Of a DNA stretch of 64,000 bases, positions 50,679 to 59,340 are shown in pieces (within the stretch, counting starts at the first letter, position 1; each line of letters begins with the position of its first letter). Source of the DNA: Actinomadura terrae (GTDB lineage Bacteria; Actinomycetota; Actinomycetes; Streptosporangiales; Streptosporangiaceae); contig NZ_JAICDG010000001.1 in the NCBI RefSeq assembly GCF_022751215.1, positions 1,984,001 through 2,048,000 of the forward strand. Reading direction: 5' to 3'. The position numbers were made by a program, and so were the translations under genes. The notes below the pieces were generated by a model that saw only the letters and a list, made by a program, of their open reading frames with translations, searched no databases and was not told where the DNA came from.

Positions 50679-51134
50679 TCAGGTCTCGGTGGGGCGCTCG
50701 ACGTCCGCCCAGAGGCTCGGGAGGTTGACCACGATGCCCTCCTGCGTGCTGCGCGCGATGACCACGACCGCCTCCTCGTCGGGGGACGGGTTCTCCTCGC
50801 GGTGCGGGAGGTAGGGCGGGACGAAGATGTAGTCGCCCGGCGCGGTCTCCACCCGGACCTCCTCGTCGCCGTCGGCGAACACGAACACCGGGTGCCCGGA
50901 GACGATGTAGATCGCGGTCTCCGCCTCGCCGTGGTGGTGGTCGCCCGAGTTGGTCGCGGGGCCGACGTGCGTGCGGCCCATCCAGAGCCGCTCCGAGCCG
51001 ACGCTCTTGCCCGAGATCGCCTCGTACCGGCGCATCCCCGACGTCTGGGTGGTGTCGGAGCCGAGGTCGGCACCGCGCACATGCTCGATCCGCCCGTGCC
51101 AGGCGGCGTTTCCCCGTGCGCGCGCGTCAGTCAC
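50679..51134 (-). CDS. Cupin (RmlC-like fold) protein
   Basis: 151 residues from a GTG at 51134. The first cupin motif is GDHHHGEAETAIYIVSGHPV and the second PGDYIFVPPYLPHREENPSP, giving a likely metal site of three His and one Glu plus a fourth His. Such small single-domain cupins include dioxygenases, isomerases and binding proteins, and no substrate-specific feature is visible. The HxlR gene ends 33 bases upstream on the same strand and the RfbH gene follows 90 bases downstream. Confidence 0.8.
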   Translation of the reverse strand: MTDARARGNAAWHGRIEHVRGADLGSDTTQTSGMRRYEAISGKSVGSERLWMGRTHVGPATNSGDHHHGEAETAIYIVSGHPVFVFADGDEEVRVETAPGDYIFVPPYLPHREENPSPDEEAVVVIARSTQEGIVVNLPSLWADVERPTET

Positions 51135-51167
51135 GTTCGTCCCCCAATGTCATGAATTTTGGCTGTT

Positions 51168-51593
51168 TTAGTAGAGATTGGGGTCGTCGACGGGCCGCCG
51201 GTCGTCGTGCCGCGCGGCCGCGTTGTCGTCGTAGGCGGCGCGCGCCGCCGCGATCTTCGCGTGGTTGTTCTCCGCCCACGCCGACAGCGCCCGGGTGGAG
51301 GCGAACAGCTCCGTGGCGAGGGCCGTGGCGGTGTACTCGACCTGCGGCGGGACGGTCGGGTGGACGGTGCGGACGATCAGCCCGTCCCGCTCCAGCGTGC
51401 GCAGCGTGAGCGTCAGCATGCGGCGGCTGATGCCCGGGATCGAGCGGTGCAGCTCGGCGAAGCGGATCGGGCCGTCGCCGGCCGCCGCGATGATCGCGAT
51501 TCCCCACTTGCTCCCGACCCGGTCGAGGGCGTCGCGGAAGGCCGCGCACGCGTCGGGCTCGACGTCGTCGGGCAGCCGAGGTCGTGTGGACAT
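51168..51593 (-). CDS. HxlR-family transcriptional regulator
   Basis: 141 residues from the ATG at 51593 with GGGAGGGGAG upstream. HxlR winged helix: AFRDALDRVGSKWGIAIIAA, then FAELHRSIPGISRRMLTLTL and RTLERDGLIVRTVHPTVPPQ. One cysteine (Cys16 in EPDACAAF) lies where redox-sensing HxlR proteins have their reactive thiol, so a peroxide or quinone response is possible. It lies 74 bases downstream of the flavin-dependent monooxygenase gene on the same strand. Confidence 0.92.
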   Translation of the reverse strand: MSTRPRLPDDVEPDACAAFRDALDRVGSKWGIAIIAAAGDGPIRFAELHRSIPGISRRMLTLTLRTLERDGLIVRTVHPTVPPQVEYTATALATELFASTRALSAWAENNHAKIAAARAAYDDNAAARHDDRRPVDDPNLY

Positions 51594-51667
51594 CGAACTC
51601 CCCTCCCGGTGCGGACGTTTCAGCCTTACACCGATCGTCCGCACCGGCAACCTGTCCCGCGCGCGGG

Positions 51668-52702
51668 TCAGGGCGGCGGGTCGGGGAGGGACGTGCGCAG
51701 CGCCGGCGCGACCTCGGTGGCGAACAGTTCGAGGGACGTCCAGTGGTCGTCCAGCGGCAGCCCGTCGGGATCGACGCTGAACACGGCGAGCGAGTGGCCG
51801 AAGATCTCGTGCTGCCGGTGCACCTTGTCGATCACCTGCTCGGGGCTGCCGACGAGCGCCGGCGAGTGCGCGACGAACTCCTCCACGCTCGCGAAGGGCG
51901 GGCGCCCGCCGATGCTCCGCTGCATCGCGGCGAGGCGCTCGAAGGCGGGCCGGTACGCGGCGAGCGCCGCCTGCGAGGTCTTGGCGACGAGGAAGCCGGG
52001 CGTCCCGGCGCCGGTGAAGAGCCGGTCGGCGGGACGGCCGTGCCGGGCCCACGCGGCGCGGTAGTACTCGACCAGCGGGCGCGCGCTCTCGCTGGACAGG
52101 CCCGCGTTGGAGAACACCACGGGATCGCCGTACTCGGCGGCCAGCTCCAGGGACTCCGCCGAGGACGAGCTGCCGTGCCAGATCCGGGGGCGGCCGTTCA
52201 GCGGCCGGGGGAGGAGGTGGAAGTCGTCGAGGCGCGGGCGCCGTCCCGCGGGCCAGGTGACGCTGTCCCTCGTCCACAATTCGTGCAGGAGCCGGAAGTT
52301 GTCCGCGAGCGCCGGACGCTGCTCGTCCGGCGTCAGGCCGAACACCTCCCCGCCGGGCCCGGCGCCCTTGCCCACGATCAGCTCCACCCTGCCGCCGGAG
52401 AGCTGGTCCAGGGTCGCGTAGTCCTCCGCCGCGCGGACGGGGTCGAGCATCGACAGCACGGTCACGCCGGTGAACAGCCGGATCCTGCTGGTGAGCGCCG
52501 CCACGTGCGCGAGGACGACCGGCGGCGCGCTCGACAGGAACGGCCAGTGGTGGCGCTCGCCGACCCCGAAGCCGTCGAAGCCGAGCTCCTCCATCCGCAG
52601 CGCGGTCGCCACCGTGAGCTCGAAGCTCGCCCGGGTCGCGGACGGCTCGTCGCCCCCCGCGGAATCCAGATAGCGGATCGGGGCCACTCCGAAGAACTTC
52701 AC
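51668..52702 (-). CDS. LLM-class (luciferase-like) flavin-dependent oxidoreductase
   Basis: 344 residues of the bacterial luciferase / LLM TIM-barrel family. Typical marks are MEELGFDGFGVGERHHW, LAHVAALTSRIRLFTGVTV, QLSGGRVELIVGKGAG and PRIWHGSSSSAESLELAAE. It uses FMN or F420 supplied by a reductase and typically oxidises or reduces an aldehyde, amine or alkane-type substrate. The substrate cannot be read. It precedes the HxlR gene and may be its target. It is divergent from the rhamnosidase operon. Confidence 0.9.
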   Translation of the reverse strand: MKFFGVAPIRYLDSAGGDEPSATRASFELTVATALRMEELGFDGFGVGERHHWPFLSSAPPVVLAHVAALTSRIRLFTGVTVLSMLDPVRAAEDYATLDQLSGGRVELIVGKGAGPGGEVFGLTPDEQRPALADNFRLLHELWTRDSVTWPAGRRPRLDDFHLLPRPLNGRPRIWHGSSSSAESLELAAEYGDPVVFSNAGLSSESARPLVEYYRAAWARHGRPADRLFTGAGTPGFLVAKTSQAALAAYRPAFERLAAMQRSIGGRPPFASVEEFVAHSPALVGSPEQVIDKVHRQHEIFGHSLAVFSVDPDGLPLDDHWTSLELFATEVAPALRTSLPDPPP

Positions 52703-52861
52703 GATTGTTACCGCCGCATTTCCATTAGCGCGTGCCTTTCCAACGTCGCCAAACGTATGCGGAACGGCGCGGGCCGGGAAGAAGGAACATTGCTGTTACC
52801 ACCCTGTCGCGTGTTTTGCTGTGGGGACGTGAGATCCGGAATTGGCGAACTGGGGTGAGGT

Positions 52862-55606
52862 GTGTCCGCGCCGACCGATCTGCGGGTCGAACATCGGCCC
52901 GCGCCGTTGGGGCTGACCGAGCCGTCCCCCCGGCTGAGCTGGCGGCTGCCCGAGGGCACCGGGCGGCAGCGCGCCTACCGGATCAGGGGCGAGGCGGGCG
53001 ACCGGGCCTGGGACACCGGGTGGGTCGCGTCCGACCGGAGCCTGTTCGTCCCCTACGGTGGGCCGCCGCTCGTGTCGCGCGCGGCCGTGCGGTGCGCCGT
53101 CCGCGTCCGGACCGAGGCGGGCGTCAGCGCGTGGTCGGCGCCGGTCCATTGGGAGATGGGCCTGCTCGACCCGGGCGACTGGACGGCGCGCTGGATCGGG
53201 CCCGCCGAGGACGAGGTGCCGCCGCCGGGCTTCCGTCCCGGCTACCACCTGCGCGGCGCGTTCGCCGTCGGCCGCGCGGTCGTGCGGGCCCGCGCGTACG
53301 CCACGGCGCACGGGGTGTACGAGCTGTTCCTCAACGGCGCGCGGGTCGGCGACGCCGAGCTGACCCCGGGCTTCACCGCGTACCGCAGCCACCTCCACGT
53401 CCAGGCGTACGACGTCACCGACCTGGTCCGGACGGGCGGCAACGTGCTCGGCGCGATCCTCAGCGACGGGTGGTTCCGCGGCCGGACGTCCTACCACCGC
53501 CTCCCCGACGGGTTCGGCGACCGCACCGCGCTCGTCGTCCAGCTCCACCTCGACCACGAGGACGGGACGACGACGGTGACCGGGACCGGCCCGGAATGGC
53601 GGTCGGCGATCGGGGCGATCAAGGCCGCCGACTTCTTCGACGGCGTCGCCGCCGACCTCCGCGACGAGCCCGCCGGCTGGCACACCCCCGGCCCGGTTTC
53701 CGGTCGCTGGTCACCGGTCGTGCTGCGCGACCGCCCGGACGCCCGGCTCGTCTCCTCGCCCGCCCCGCCGGTGCGGCGGCTCCAGGAGCTGCGCCCGGTC
53801 TCGATCACCCGTCCGGCGCGGGGCGTGCACATCGTCGACTTCGGGCAGAACGTGGGCGGCTGGGTCCGGCTGTCCGACCTGGGCCCGCGCGGCACGCTGC
53901 TCGGGCTGACCCACGCCGAGGCGCTCACCCCGGACGGACGGGACGTCAACACCGCGAGCGGCCAGGCCACGCTGCGCTGGTACGAGCCGCCGCGCGGCGT
54001 CCAGAGCGACCTGGTGGTCTCCGCCGGGCCCGGGGGCGCCGCGTTCGAGCCCCGGCACACCCGGCACGGCTTCCGCTACCTGCGCGTCGACGGGCATCCG
54101 GGACGGATCGCGGCGGACGGCGTCGCCGCGGTAGCGGTCAGCTCCGACCTGCGCCGCACGGGCTGGTTCGCGTGCAGCGACGAGCGGGTGAACCGGCTCC
54201 ACGACATCGCCTGCTGGACCTACCGCAATCAGGCGTGCGACATCCCAATGGCGGAGATCACCAGGGAACTGGCCGGATGGACCGACTTCGGGTGGAACAT
54301 CCGGGGCGCCCGGCTCGTGCACGACGTGTCCGGGCTGAGCGCGAAGTGGCTGGCCGACCTCGCCGCCGACCAGTGGCCGGACGGGACCGTGCGCAACTAC
54401 GCCCCCGACCCCCTCGGCCCCGCCAGCCTGACGGCGCGGTTCGCGATCCCGCACGGGCAGGCGGGCTTCGGCGACGCGGCCGTGTCGGTGCCCTGGGAGA
54501 CCTGGCGGGCCTACGGCGACGACGGCCTGCTCGCGCGGCAGTACGCGTCGATGACCGCGTGGGTGGACCGCGTGGCCCGGGTCGCGCGGGACGAGCGGCA
54601 CCCCGAGCGGCGCGCGGCGCGTCCCGTCCCCGCGCCGCACGAGGAGTTCCTCTGGGACACCGGCTACCACTTCGGGGAGCACCTCGAACCGGGGCCGCCG
54701 AAACCGCCGGTGACGCTGACCCGGCGGCGGATGGCCCAGATCACCAGCCTGGAGGGCTTCACCGCCGCCGTGGTGGAGGAGATGCAGGCCCGCGACCACG
54801 CGGCGTTCGCGACGGCCTACTTCCACCGGTCCGCCCGGCTGCTGTCGCGGATCGCCGGCGTCCTCGGCCGGTCCGCGGACGCCGAGCGCTACGGGCTCCT
54901 CGCCGAGAACGTCCGCGCCGCGTGGCAGGCCGAGTTCATCACCCCGGACGGGGCGCTGACCTGCGACACCCAGGCCACGCACCTGCGCGCGCTGGCGTAC
55001 GGGCTCGTCCCCGCGGAGCTGCGCGCGCGGACGGCGGCCCGGCTGGCGGAGCTGATCCGCGCCGACGGGACCCGGCCCGGCACCGGGCTCCCGACGACGC
55101 ACCTGCTGCTGCCCGTCCTCGCCGCGAACGGCCACCTCGACCTCGCCTACGAGCTGCTGCTGCGGCACGGCTCGCGGTCCTGGATGTCGGTGATCGACAA
55201 CGGCGGCACCACGTTCTGGGAGGTCTGGGACGGCATCATGCCCGACGGCCGGACGAACCTGGCGCTGAACATGCCCACCCGCGCGAGCGTGGTCGAGTTC
55301 CTGCACGGCGACGTCGGCGGCGTCCGGCTCGACGAGGACGTGCCCGCCTACCGGAGGTTCACGGTCGCGCCGCGTCCGGGCGGCGCCCTGACCTGGGCCG
55401 AGGTGAAGCAGGACGGCCCCTACGGGCGGATCGAGGCCGCGTGGCGGATCGAGGGCGGCCGGTTCTCGCTGGAGGTGACGGTCCCGCCCGGCACGACGGC
55501 TGACGTCGTCCTGCCGGACGGCGCGCGCGCCGAGGTCGGTCCCGGCGTCCACACCTTTGCAGCGCGTGCCGAGCCCGCCGAGCCCGCCGATTCTGGGGTG
55601 GCATAG
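52862..55606 (+). CDS. GH78-like alpha-L-rhamnosidase with a variant catalytic loop
   Basis: 914 residues from a GTG at 52862. The N-terminal beta domains carry AYRIRGEAGDRAWDTGWVAS, the rhamnosidase RARAYATAHGVYELFLNGAR and DVTDLVRTGGNVLGAILSDG. The central (alpha/alpha)6 barrel starts near residue 440. The expected acid motif DxxxRDExxGW is altered to CDIPMAEITRELAGWTDFGW, keeping an Asp, Glu and GW but with two or three extra residues. The general-base region TFWEVWDG near 783 is retained. No signal peptide is seen. It may act on rhamnosides imported by the ABC system 112 bases downstream. Substrate could differ from ordinary rhamnose glycosides. Confidence 0.78.
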   Translation: MSAPTDLRVEHRPAPLGLTEPSPRLSWRLPEGTGRQRAYRIRGEAGDRAWDTGWVASDRSLFVPYGGPPLVSRAAVRCAVRVRTEAGVSAWSAPVHWEMGLLDPGDWTARWIGPAEDEVPPPGFRPGYHLRGAFAVGRAVVRARAYATAHGVYELFLNGARVGDAELTPGFTAYRSHLHVQAYDVTDLVRTGGNVLGAILSDGWFRGRTSYHRLPDGFGDRTALVVQLHLDHEDGTTTVTGTGPEWRSAIGAIKAADFFDGVAADLRDEPAGWHTPGPVSGRWSPVVLRDRPDARLVSSPAPPVRRLQELRPVSITRPARGVHIVDFGQNVGGWVRLSDLGPRGTLLGLTHAEALTPDGRDVNTASGQATLRWYEPPRGVQSDLVVSAGPGGAAFEPRHTRHGFRYLRVDGHPGRIAADGVAAVAVSSDLRRTGWFACSDERVNRLHDIACWTYRNQACDIPMAEITRELAGWTDFGWNIRGARLVHDVSGLSAKWLADLAADQWPDGTVRNYAPDPLGPASLTARFAIPHGQAGFGDAAVSVPWETWRAYGDDGLLARQYASMTAWVDRVARVARDERHPERRAARPVPAPHEEFLWDTGYHFGEHLEPGPPKPPVTLTRRRMAQITSLEGFTAAVVEEMQARDHAAFATAYFHRSARLLSRIAGVLGRSADAERYGLLAENVRAAWQAEFITPDGALTCDTQATHLRALAYGLVPAELRARTAARLAELIRADGTRPGTGLPTTHLLLPVLAANGHLDLAYELLLRHGSRSWMSVIDNGGTTFWEVWDGIMPDGRTNLALNMPTRASVVEFLHGDVGGVRLDEDVPAYRRFTVAPRPGGALTWAEVKQDGPYGRIEAAWRIEGGRFSLEVTVPPGTTADVVLPDGARAEVGPGVHTFAARAEPAEPADSGVA

Positions 55607-55718
55607 GGGGGCGCCAAAGGGGGTCCCGCCGTGCCGTTCACGGCAGCCTTTGCAGGAATCGCATCGCGTTTTCGGGGAAATCGCCGGAATGTCCGGCGGG
55701 GGGAGGGTTTTCGGATCG

Positions 55719-56708
55719 ATGGCGCGTTTTCTGGCCGGACGGGTGCTCCAGGGCGTCTTCGTGCTCTGGGCCGCGTACACGCTCTCGTTCACCGTCCTGT
55801 ACGCGCTGCCGAGCGACCCGGCCGCGATCGCGGCGGGCACCACGAGCGGCGTCACCGAGGAGCAGGTCGACCAGCTCCGGCACGAGATGGGCCTCGACCG
55901 CCCGCTGACCGAGCGGTACCTGAGCGGGCTCGGCGGTGCGCTGCACGGCGACCTCGGCCGCTCGGTGCAGTCCGGCGAGCCGGTGCGCTCGCTGATCGGC
56001 GACGCGCTGCCGCCGACGCTCGCGGTGGCGGGCGCGGGGCTCGCGCTCGGCGCCCTGCTCGGGACCGGGCTGGCGGTGCTGGCGAACGCGACCGGCTCGC
56101 GCCGGCTCCGCCGGGCGCTGCTCGGGCTGCCGCCGCTCGGCGTCGCGGTCCCGCCGTTCGTCGTGGGGCTGCTGCTGTTGCAGTGGCTCTCCTTCACCTG
56201 GAACGTGTTCCCCGCCATCGGCGAGGGCGGCTGGCGCGGGCTCGTGCTCCCCGCCGTCACGATCGCCGTCCAGCCCGCCGCGCTGATCGGGCAGGTCCTC
56301 GCCCGGAGCATGGCCGACGAGCTGGGCAAGGACTACGTGGACGTCGCGCGCGCCAAGGGCGCGGGGCCGCTCCGGGTGAACGTCCGGCACGTGCTGCGCA
56401 ACGCCGCGCTGCCCACGCTGACGATCGCCGGGCTGCTGGTGGGCGGGCTGCTCACCGGCGCGATCGTGGTCGAGGTGGTGTTCTCGCGGAACGGGCTCGG
56501 GCAGATCACGCAGGGCGCGGTGTCGGCGGAGGACCTGCCCGTCGTGCAGGGCGTGGTGCTGCTGGGCGCGCTGGTGTTCGTCACCGTCAACCTCGTCGTC
56601 GACCTGCTCTACCAGGTGCTCGATCCACGGCTGGCGGCGGCGCGCCGCGCGCCGGAGCGCGGCCCGTCCGGGCGGTTCGCGCTGTTCACGTTCGCGGGAC
56701 GGGGGTGA
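55719..56708 (+). CDS. Dipeptide/oligopeptide-type ABC transporter permease 1 (DppB type)
   Basis: About 329 residues from the ATG at 55719; an alternative ATG at 55689 adds ten residues. Six membrane helices are seen and the permease-ATPase coupling loop is GKDYVDVARAKGAGPLRVNV. The helix 1 tail (YTLSFTVLYALPSDPA) and the EQVDQLRHEMGLDRPLTERY segment are typical DppB/OppB. It forms the channel with the next gene product and works with the fused ATPase and substrate-binding protein encoded behind it. The stop overlaps the next start. Confidence 0.92.
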   Translation: MARFLAGRVLQGVFVLWAAYTLSFTVLYALPSDPAAIAAGTTSGVTEEQVDQLRHEMGLDRPLTERYLSGLGGALHGDLGRSVQSGEPVRSLIGDALPPTLAVAGAGLALGALLGTGLAVLANATGSRRLRRALLGLPPLGVAVPPFVVGLLLLQWLSFTWNVFPAIGEGGWRGLVLPAVTIAVQPAALIGQVLARSMADELGKDYVDVARAKGAGPLRVNVRHVLRNAALPTLTIAGLLVGGLLTGAIVVEVVFSRNGLGQITQGAVSAEDLPVVQGVVLLGALVFVTVNLVVDLLYQVLDPRLAAARRAPERGPSGRFALFTFAGRG

Positions 56709-57613
56709 GCCGGATGCCCGTCACCGACCTCGCCCTCACGACCGGCGAGCACGTCCCGGAACCGGAGCCGCGGGACCGGCCGAGTGCTGTGCAGAACCTT
56801 TTGCGAGGGCTGCTGCGCAATCCGTGGCTCGTCCTGTCCGTGGTCTGGGTGGGCCTGGTCGTCGTCGCGGCGGTCGCGCCGTCGCTGTTCGCGCCGGGCG
56901 ACCCGCTGGCCGTCGACACCGCCGCGCGCCTCCAGGCCCCCTCGTTCGGCCACCCGTTCGGCACCGACCGGCTCGGCCGCGACCTGTTCGACGAGACCGT
57001 CTACGGGACGGGCCGGACGCTGCCGGCGGCGGCGCTGGCGACGGCGGTCGGCCTCGGCGCGGGCGTCCTGCTCGGCCTGCTGGCCGGGTTCCTGCGCGGT
57101 ATCGCCGACCTGGTGATCATGCGGCTGGTGGACGTGCTGCTGTCGATCCCCGGCCTGCTGCTCGCGCTGATGCTGGTCGCGGTGCTCGGCAAGGGCGACA
57201 CGGCCGACGTCGGCCTCGCCATCGGCGTGGCCGCGATCGCCAGCACGGCGCGGGTGGCGCGCGCCGAGGTGCTGCGCGTGTCGGCGAGCGGGTTCGTGGA
57301 GGCCGCGCGGACCGGCGGGGCGCGCCGGACCCGCGTCCTGCTGCGCCACGTCCTGCCGAACTCGATGGGCCCGGTGTGGGCGCTGACCCTGCTGCTGTTC
57401 GGCGAGGCGATCCTCGGCGTGACGACCTTGAGCTTCCTCGGGTTCGGCGCCCAGCCGCCGACGCCGGAGTGGGGCTCGCTGGTCTCGTCCGGACGCGACT
57501 TTCTCGGCGGCGCGTGGTGGCTGTCGATCCTGCCCGGCACGGTCGTCGCGCTGACCGTGCTGGCCGCCAACCGGGTGTCGCGCGCGTTCGAGGGCGAAGG
57601 GACGGGCCGGTGA
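56705..57613 (+). CDS. Dipeptide/oligopeptide-type ABC transporter permease 2 (DppC type)
   Basis: About 302 residues from a GTG at 56705 overlapping the previous stop; an ATG at 56714 with GGGGGTGAG upstream is also possible. Landmarks of DppC are HPFGTDRLGRDLFDETVYGT, ILGVTTLSFLGFGAQPPTPE and the coupling loop ASGFVEAARTGGARRTRVLL. Membrane helices alternate regularly. It pairs with the first permease. The GTGA overlap with the ATPase gene shows tight coupling. Confidence 0.92.
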   Translation: MSRMPVTDLALTTGEHVPEPEPRDRPSAVQNLLRGLLRNPWLVLSVVWVGLVVVAAVAPSLFAPGDPLAVDTAARLQAPSFGHPFGTDRLGRDLFDETVYGTGRTLPAAALATAVGLGAGVLLGLLAGFLRGIADLVIMRLVDVLLSIPGLLLALMLVAVLGKGDTADVGLAIGVAAIASTARVARAEVLRVSASGFVEAARTGGARRTRVLLRHVLPNSMGPVWALTLLLFGEAILGVTTLSFLGFGAQPPTPEWGSLVSSGRDFLGGAWWLSILPGTVVALTVLAANRVSRAFEGEGTGR

Positions 57614-59286
57614 CGAACCCGCGTCTGCTGCTTGAGGTCGAGGACCTCGCGGTGCGCTACCGCGCGCGGCGCTCGGTCGTCCGCGCGGTGGAGTCGGCGA
57701 GCTTCACGGTGGGGGAGGGCGAGACGGTCGCGATCGTCGGCGAGTCCGGCTCGGGCAAGTCCACCACCGCCTACGCGCTGCTCGGCCTGCTGCCGCGCTC
57801 GGCCCGCGTCACCGGCGGGCGCGTCGACTTCGGCGGCCGGGACCTGACCGCGCTCAACGAACGCGGGTGGCGCGCGCTGCGCGGCCGGGAGATCGCGCTC
57901 ATCCCGCAGGACCCCGGCACGTCGCTGAACCCCGTCCAGCGGGTCGGCGCCCAGGTCGCCGAGGCGCTGCGGCTCTCGGGAGGCGCCGACCGCCGGGCCG
58001 CCCGGACGCGCGCGCTCGACCTGCTCGCCGACGCCGGGCTCCCCGACCCGGAGGTCCAGGCGCGCCAGTACCCCTCGGAGCTGTCGGGCGGGATGCGCCA
58101 GCGGGTCCTCATCGCGATCGCGATCGCGGCGCGGCCCCGGCTCATCGTGGCCGACGAGCCGACCAGCGCGCTCGACGTCACCGTGCAGCGCCGCGTGCTG
58201 GACCACATCGGCGGGCTCGTCCGCGAGTCGGGCACCGGCCTGCTGCTGATCACCCACGACCTGGGCGTCGCGGCCGAGCGCGCCGACCGCGTCCTCGTGA
58301 TGCGCTCGGGCGCGATCGTGGAGCGCGGCACGCCCGGGGAGGTGCTGTCGGACCCCCGCGACCCCTACACGCGGTCGCTGATCGAGGCGGCGCCCGGGCT
58401 CGCGCGGACGCCGCGTCCGCGCCGCGTGCGGCTGACCGCCGTCCCGGCGGGCGCGCCCGGCGACCCGTTCGCGGCCAAGCCCGCCACCGTGCCCGACGCC
58501 AAGCCGGACGCCGACGGGCCCGTCCTGCGAGTGGAGGGGCTGGTCAAGGAGTTCCGCGCGCCGCGCTCGTCCGGCACGATCCGGGCGGTCGACGACGTGA
58601 GCTTCGCCATCCCCCGGGGCAGGACGTACGGGCTGGTCGGGGAGTCGGGGTCGGGCAAGTCCACCACCGCGCGGCTGATCCTGCGGCTGGCCGACCCCAC
58701 CGGCGGACGGGTGTTCCTCGACGGCGAGGACATCACCGCCTCGCGGGGCGCCGCGCAGCGCCTGCTGCGGCGCCGGATGCAGATCGTCCACCAGAACCCG
58801 TTCGCGTCGCTGGACCCGCGGCGGTCGATCGAGCGGATCGTCACCGACCCGCTCGCGTCGTTCGGACTGGGCTCGCGGGCGCAGCGCCGCCGCCGCGCGG
58901 CGGAGCTGATCGACCTGGTCGCGTTGCCCGCCTCGGTGCTGCGCCGGCGGCCCGCAGAGCTGTCGGGCGGGCAGCGGCAGCGGGTGGCCATCGCGCGGGC
59001 GCTCGTCCTCAACCCCGAAGTGCTCGTGTGCGACGAGCCGGTGTCCGCGCTCGACGTCTCCGTGCAGGCGCAGATCCTCGACCTGCTCGCCGCGCTCCAG
59101 GCCGAGCTGGGCGTGAGCTACCTGTTCATCTCCCACGACCTGGCGGTGGTCCGGCACATCGCCGACGAGGTGGGGGTGCTGAGCCGGGGCCGGCTGGTCG
59201 AGTCCGGCCCCACCGAGCAGATCTTCGCGGCGGCCCGGCACGCCTACACGCGGGAGCTGCTGGACGCGATCCCCGGCCGCCGCTGA
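57610..59286 (+). CDS. Fused double ATPase of a Dpp/Opp-type ABC transporter
   Basis: 558 residues: two ABC domains in one chain, normally separate DppD and DppF. Domain 1 has Walker A GESGSGKSTTAYAL (about 48), signature LSGGMRQR and Walker B LIVADEPTSALD. The linker (about 265-300) is Pro/Ala rich. Domain 2 has Walker A GESGSGKSTTARLI, signature LSGGQRQRVAIARAL and Walker B VLVCDEPVSALD. Both catalytic sites are complete. It powers uptake through the preceding permeases. GTG start overlaps the DppC stop. Confidence 0.93.
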   Translation: MTNPRLLLEVEDLAVRYRARRSVVRAVESASFTVGEGETVAIVGESGSGKSTTAYALLGLLPRSARVTGGRVDFGGRDLTALNERGWRALRGREIALIPQDPGTSLNPVQRVGAQVAEALRLSGGADRRAARTRALDLLADAGLPDPEVQARQYPSELSGGMRQRVLIAIAIAARPRLIVADEPTSALDVTVQRRVLDHIGGLVRESGTGLLLITHDLGVAAERADRVLVMRSGAIVERGTPGEVLSDPRDPYTRSLIEAAPGLARTPRPRRVRLTAVPAGAPGDPFAAKPATVPDAKPDADGPVLRVEGLVKEFRAPRSSGTIRAVDDVSFAIPRGRTYGLVGESGSGKSTTARLILRLADPTGGRVFLDGEDITASRGAAQRLLRRRMQIVHQNPFASLDPRRSIERIVTDPLASFGLGSRAQRRRRAAELIDLVALPASVLRRRPAELSGGQRQRVAIARALVLNPEVLVCDEPVSALDVSVQAQILDLLAALQAELGVSYLFISHDLAVVRHIADEVGVLSRGRLVESGPTEQIFAAARHAYTRELLDAIPGRR

Positions 59287-59340
59287 CGCCGGGGCCGGCG
59301 ACGACGACAATCCCACTCACTAGGAGAGCGAGCCCGAACC

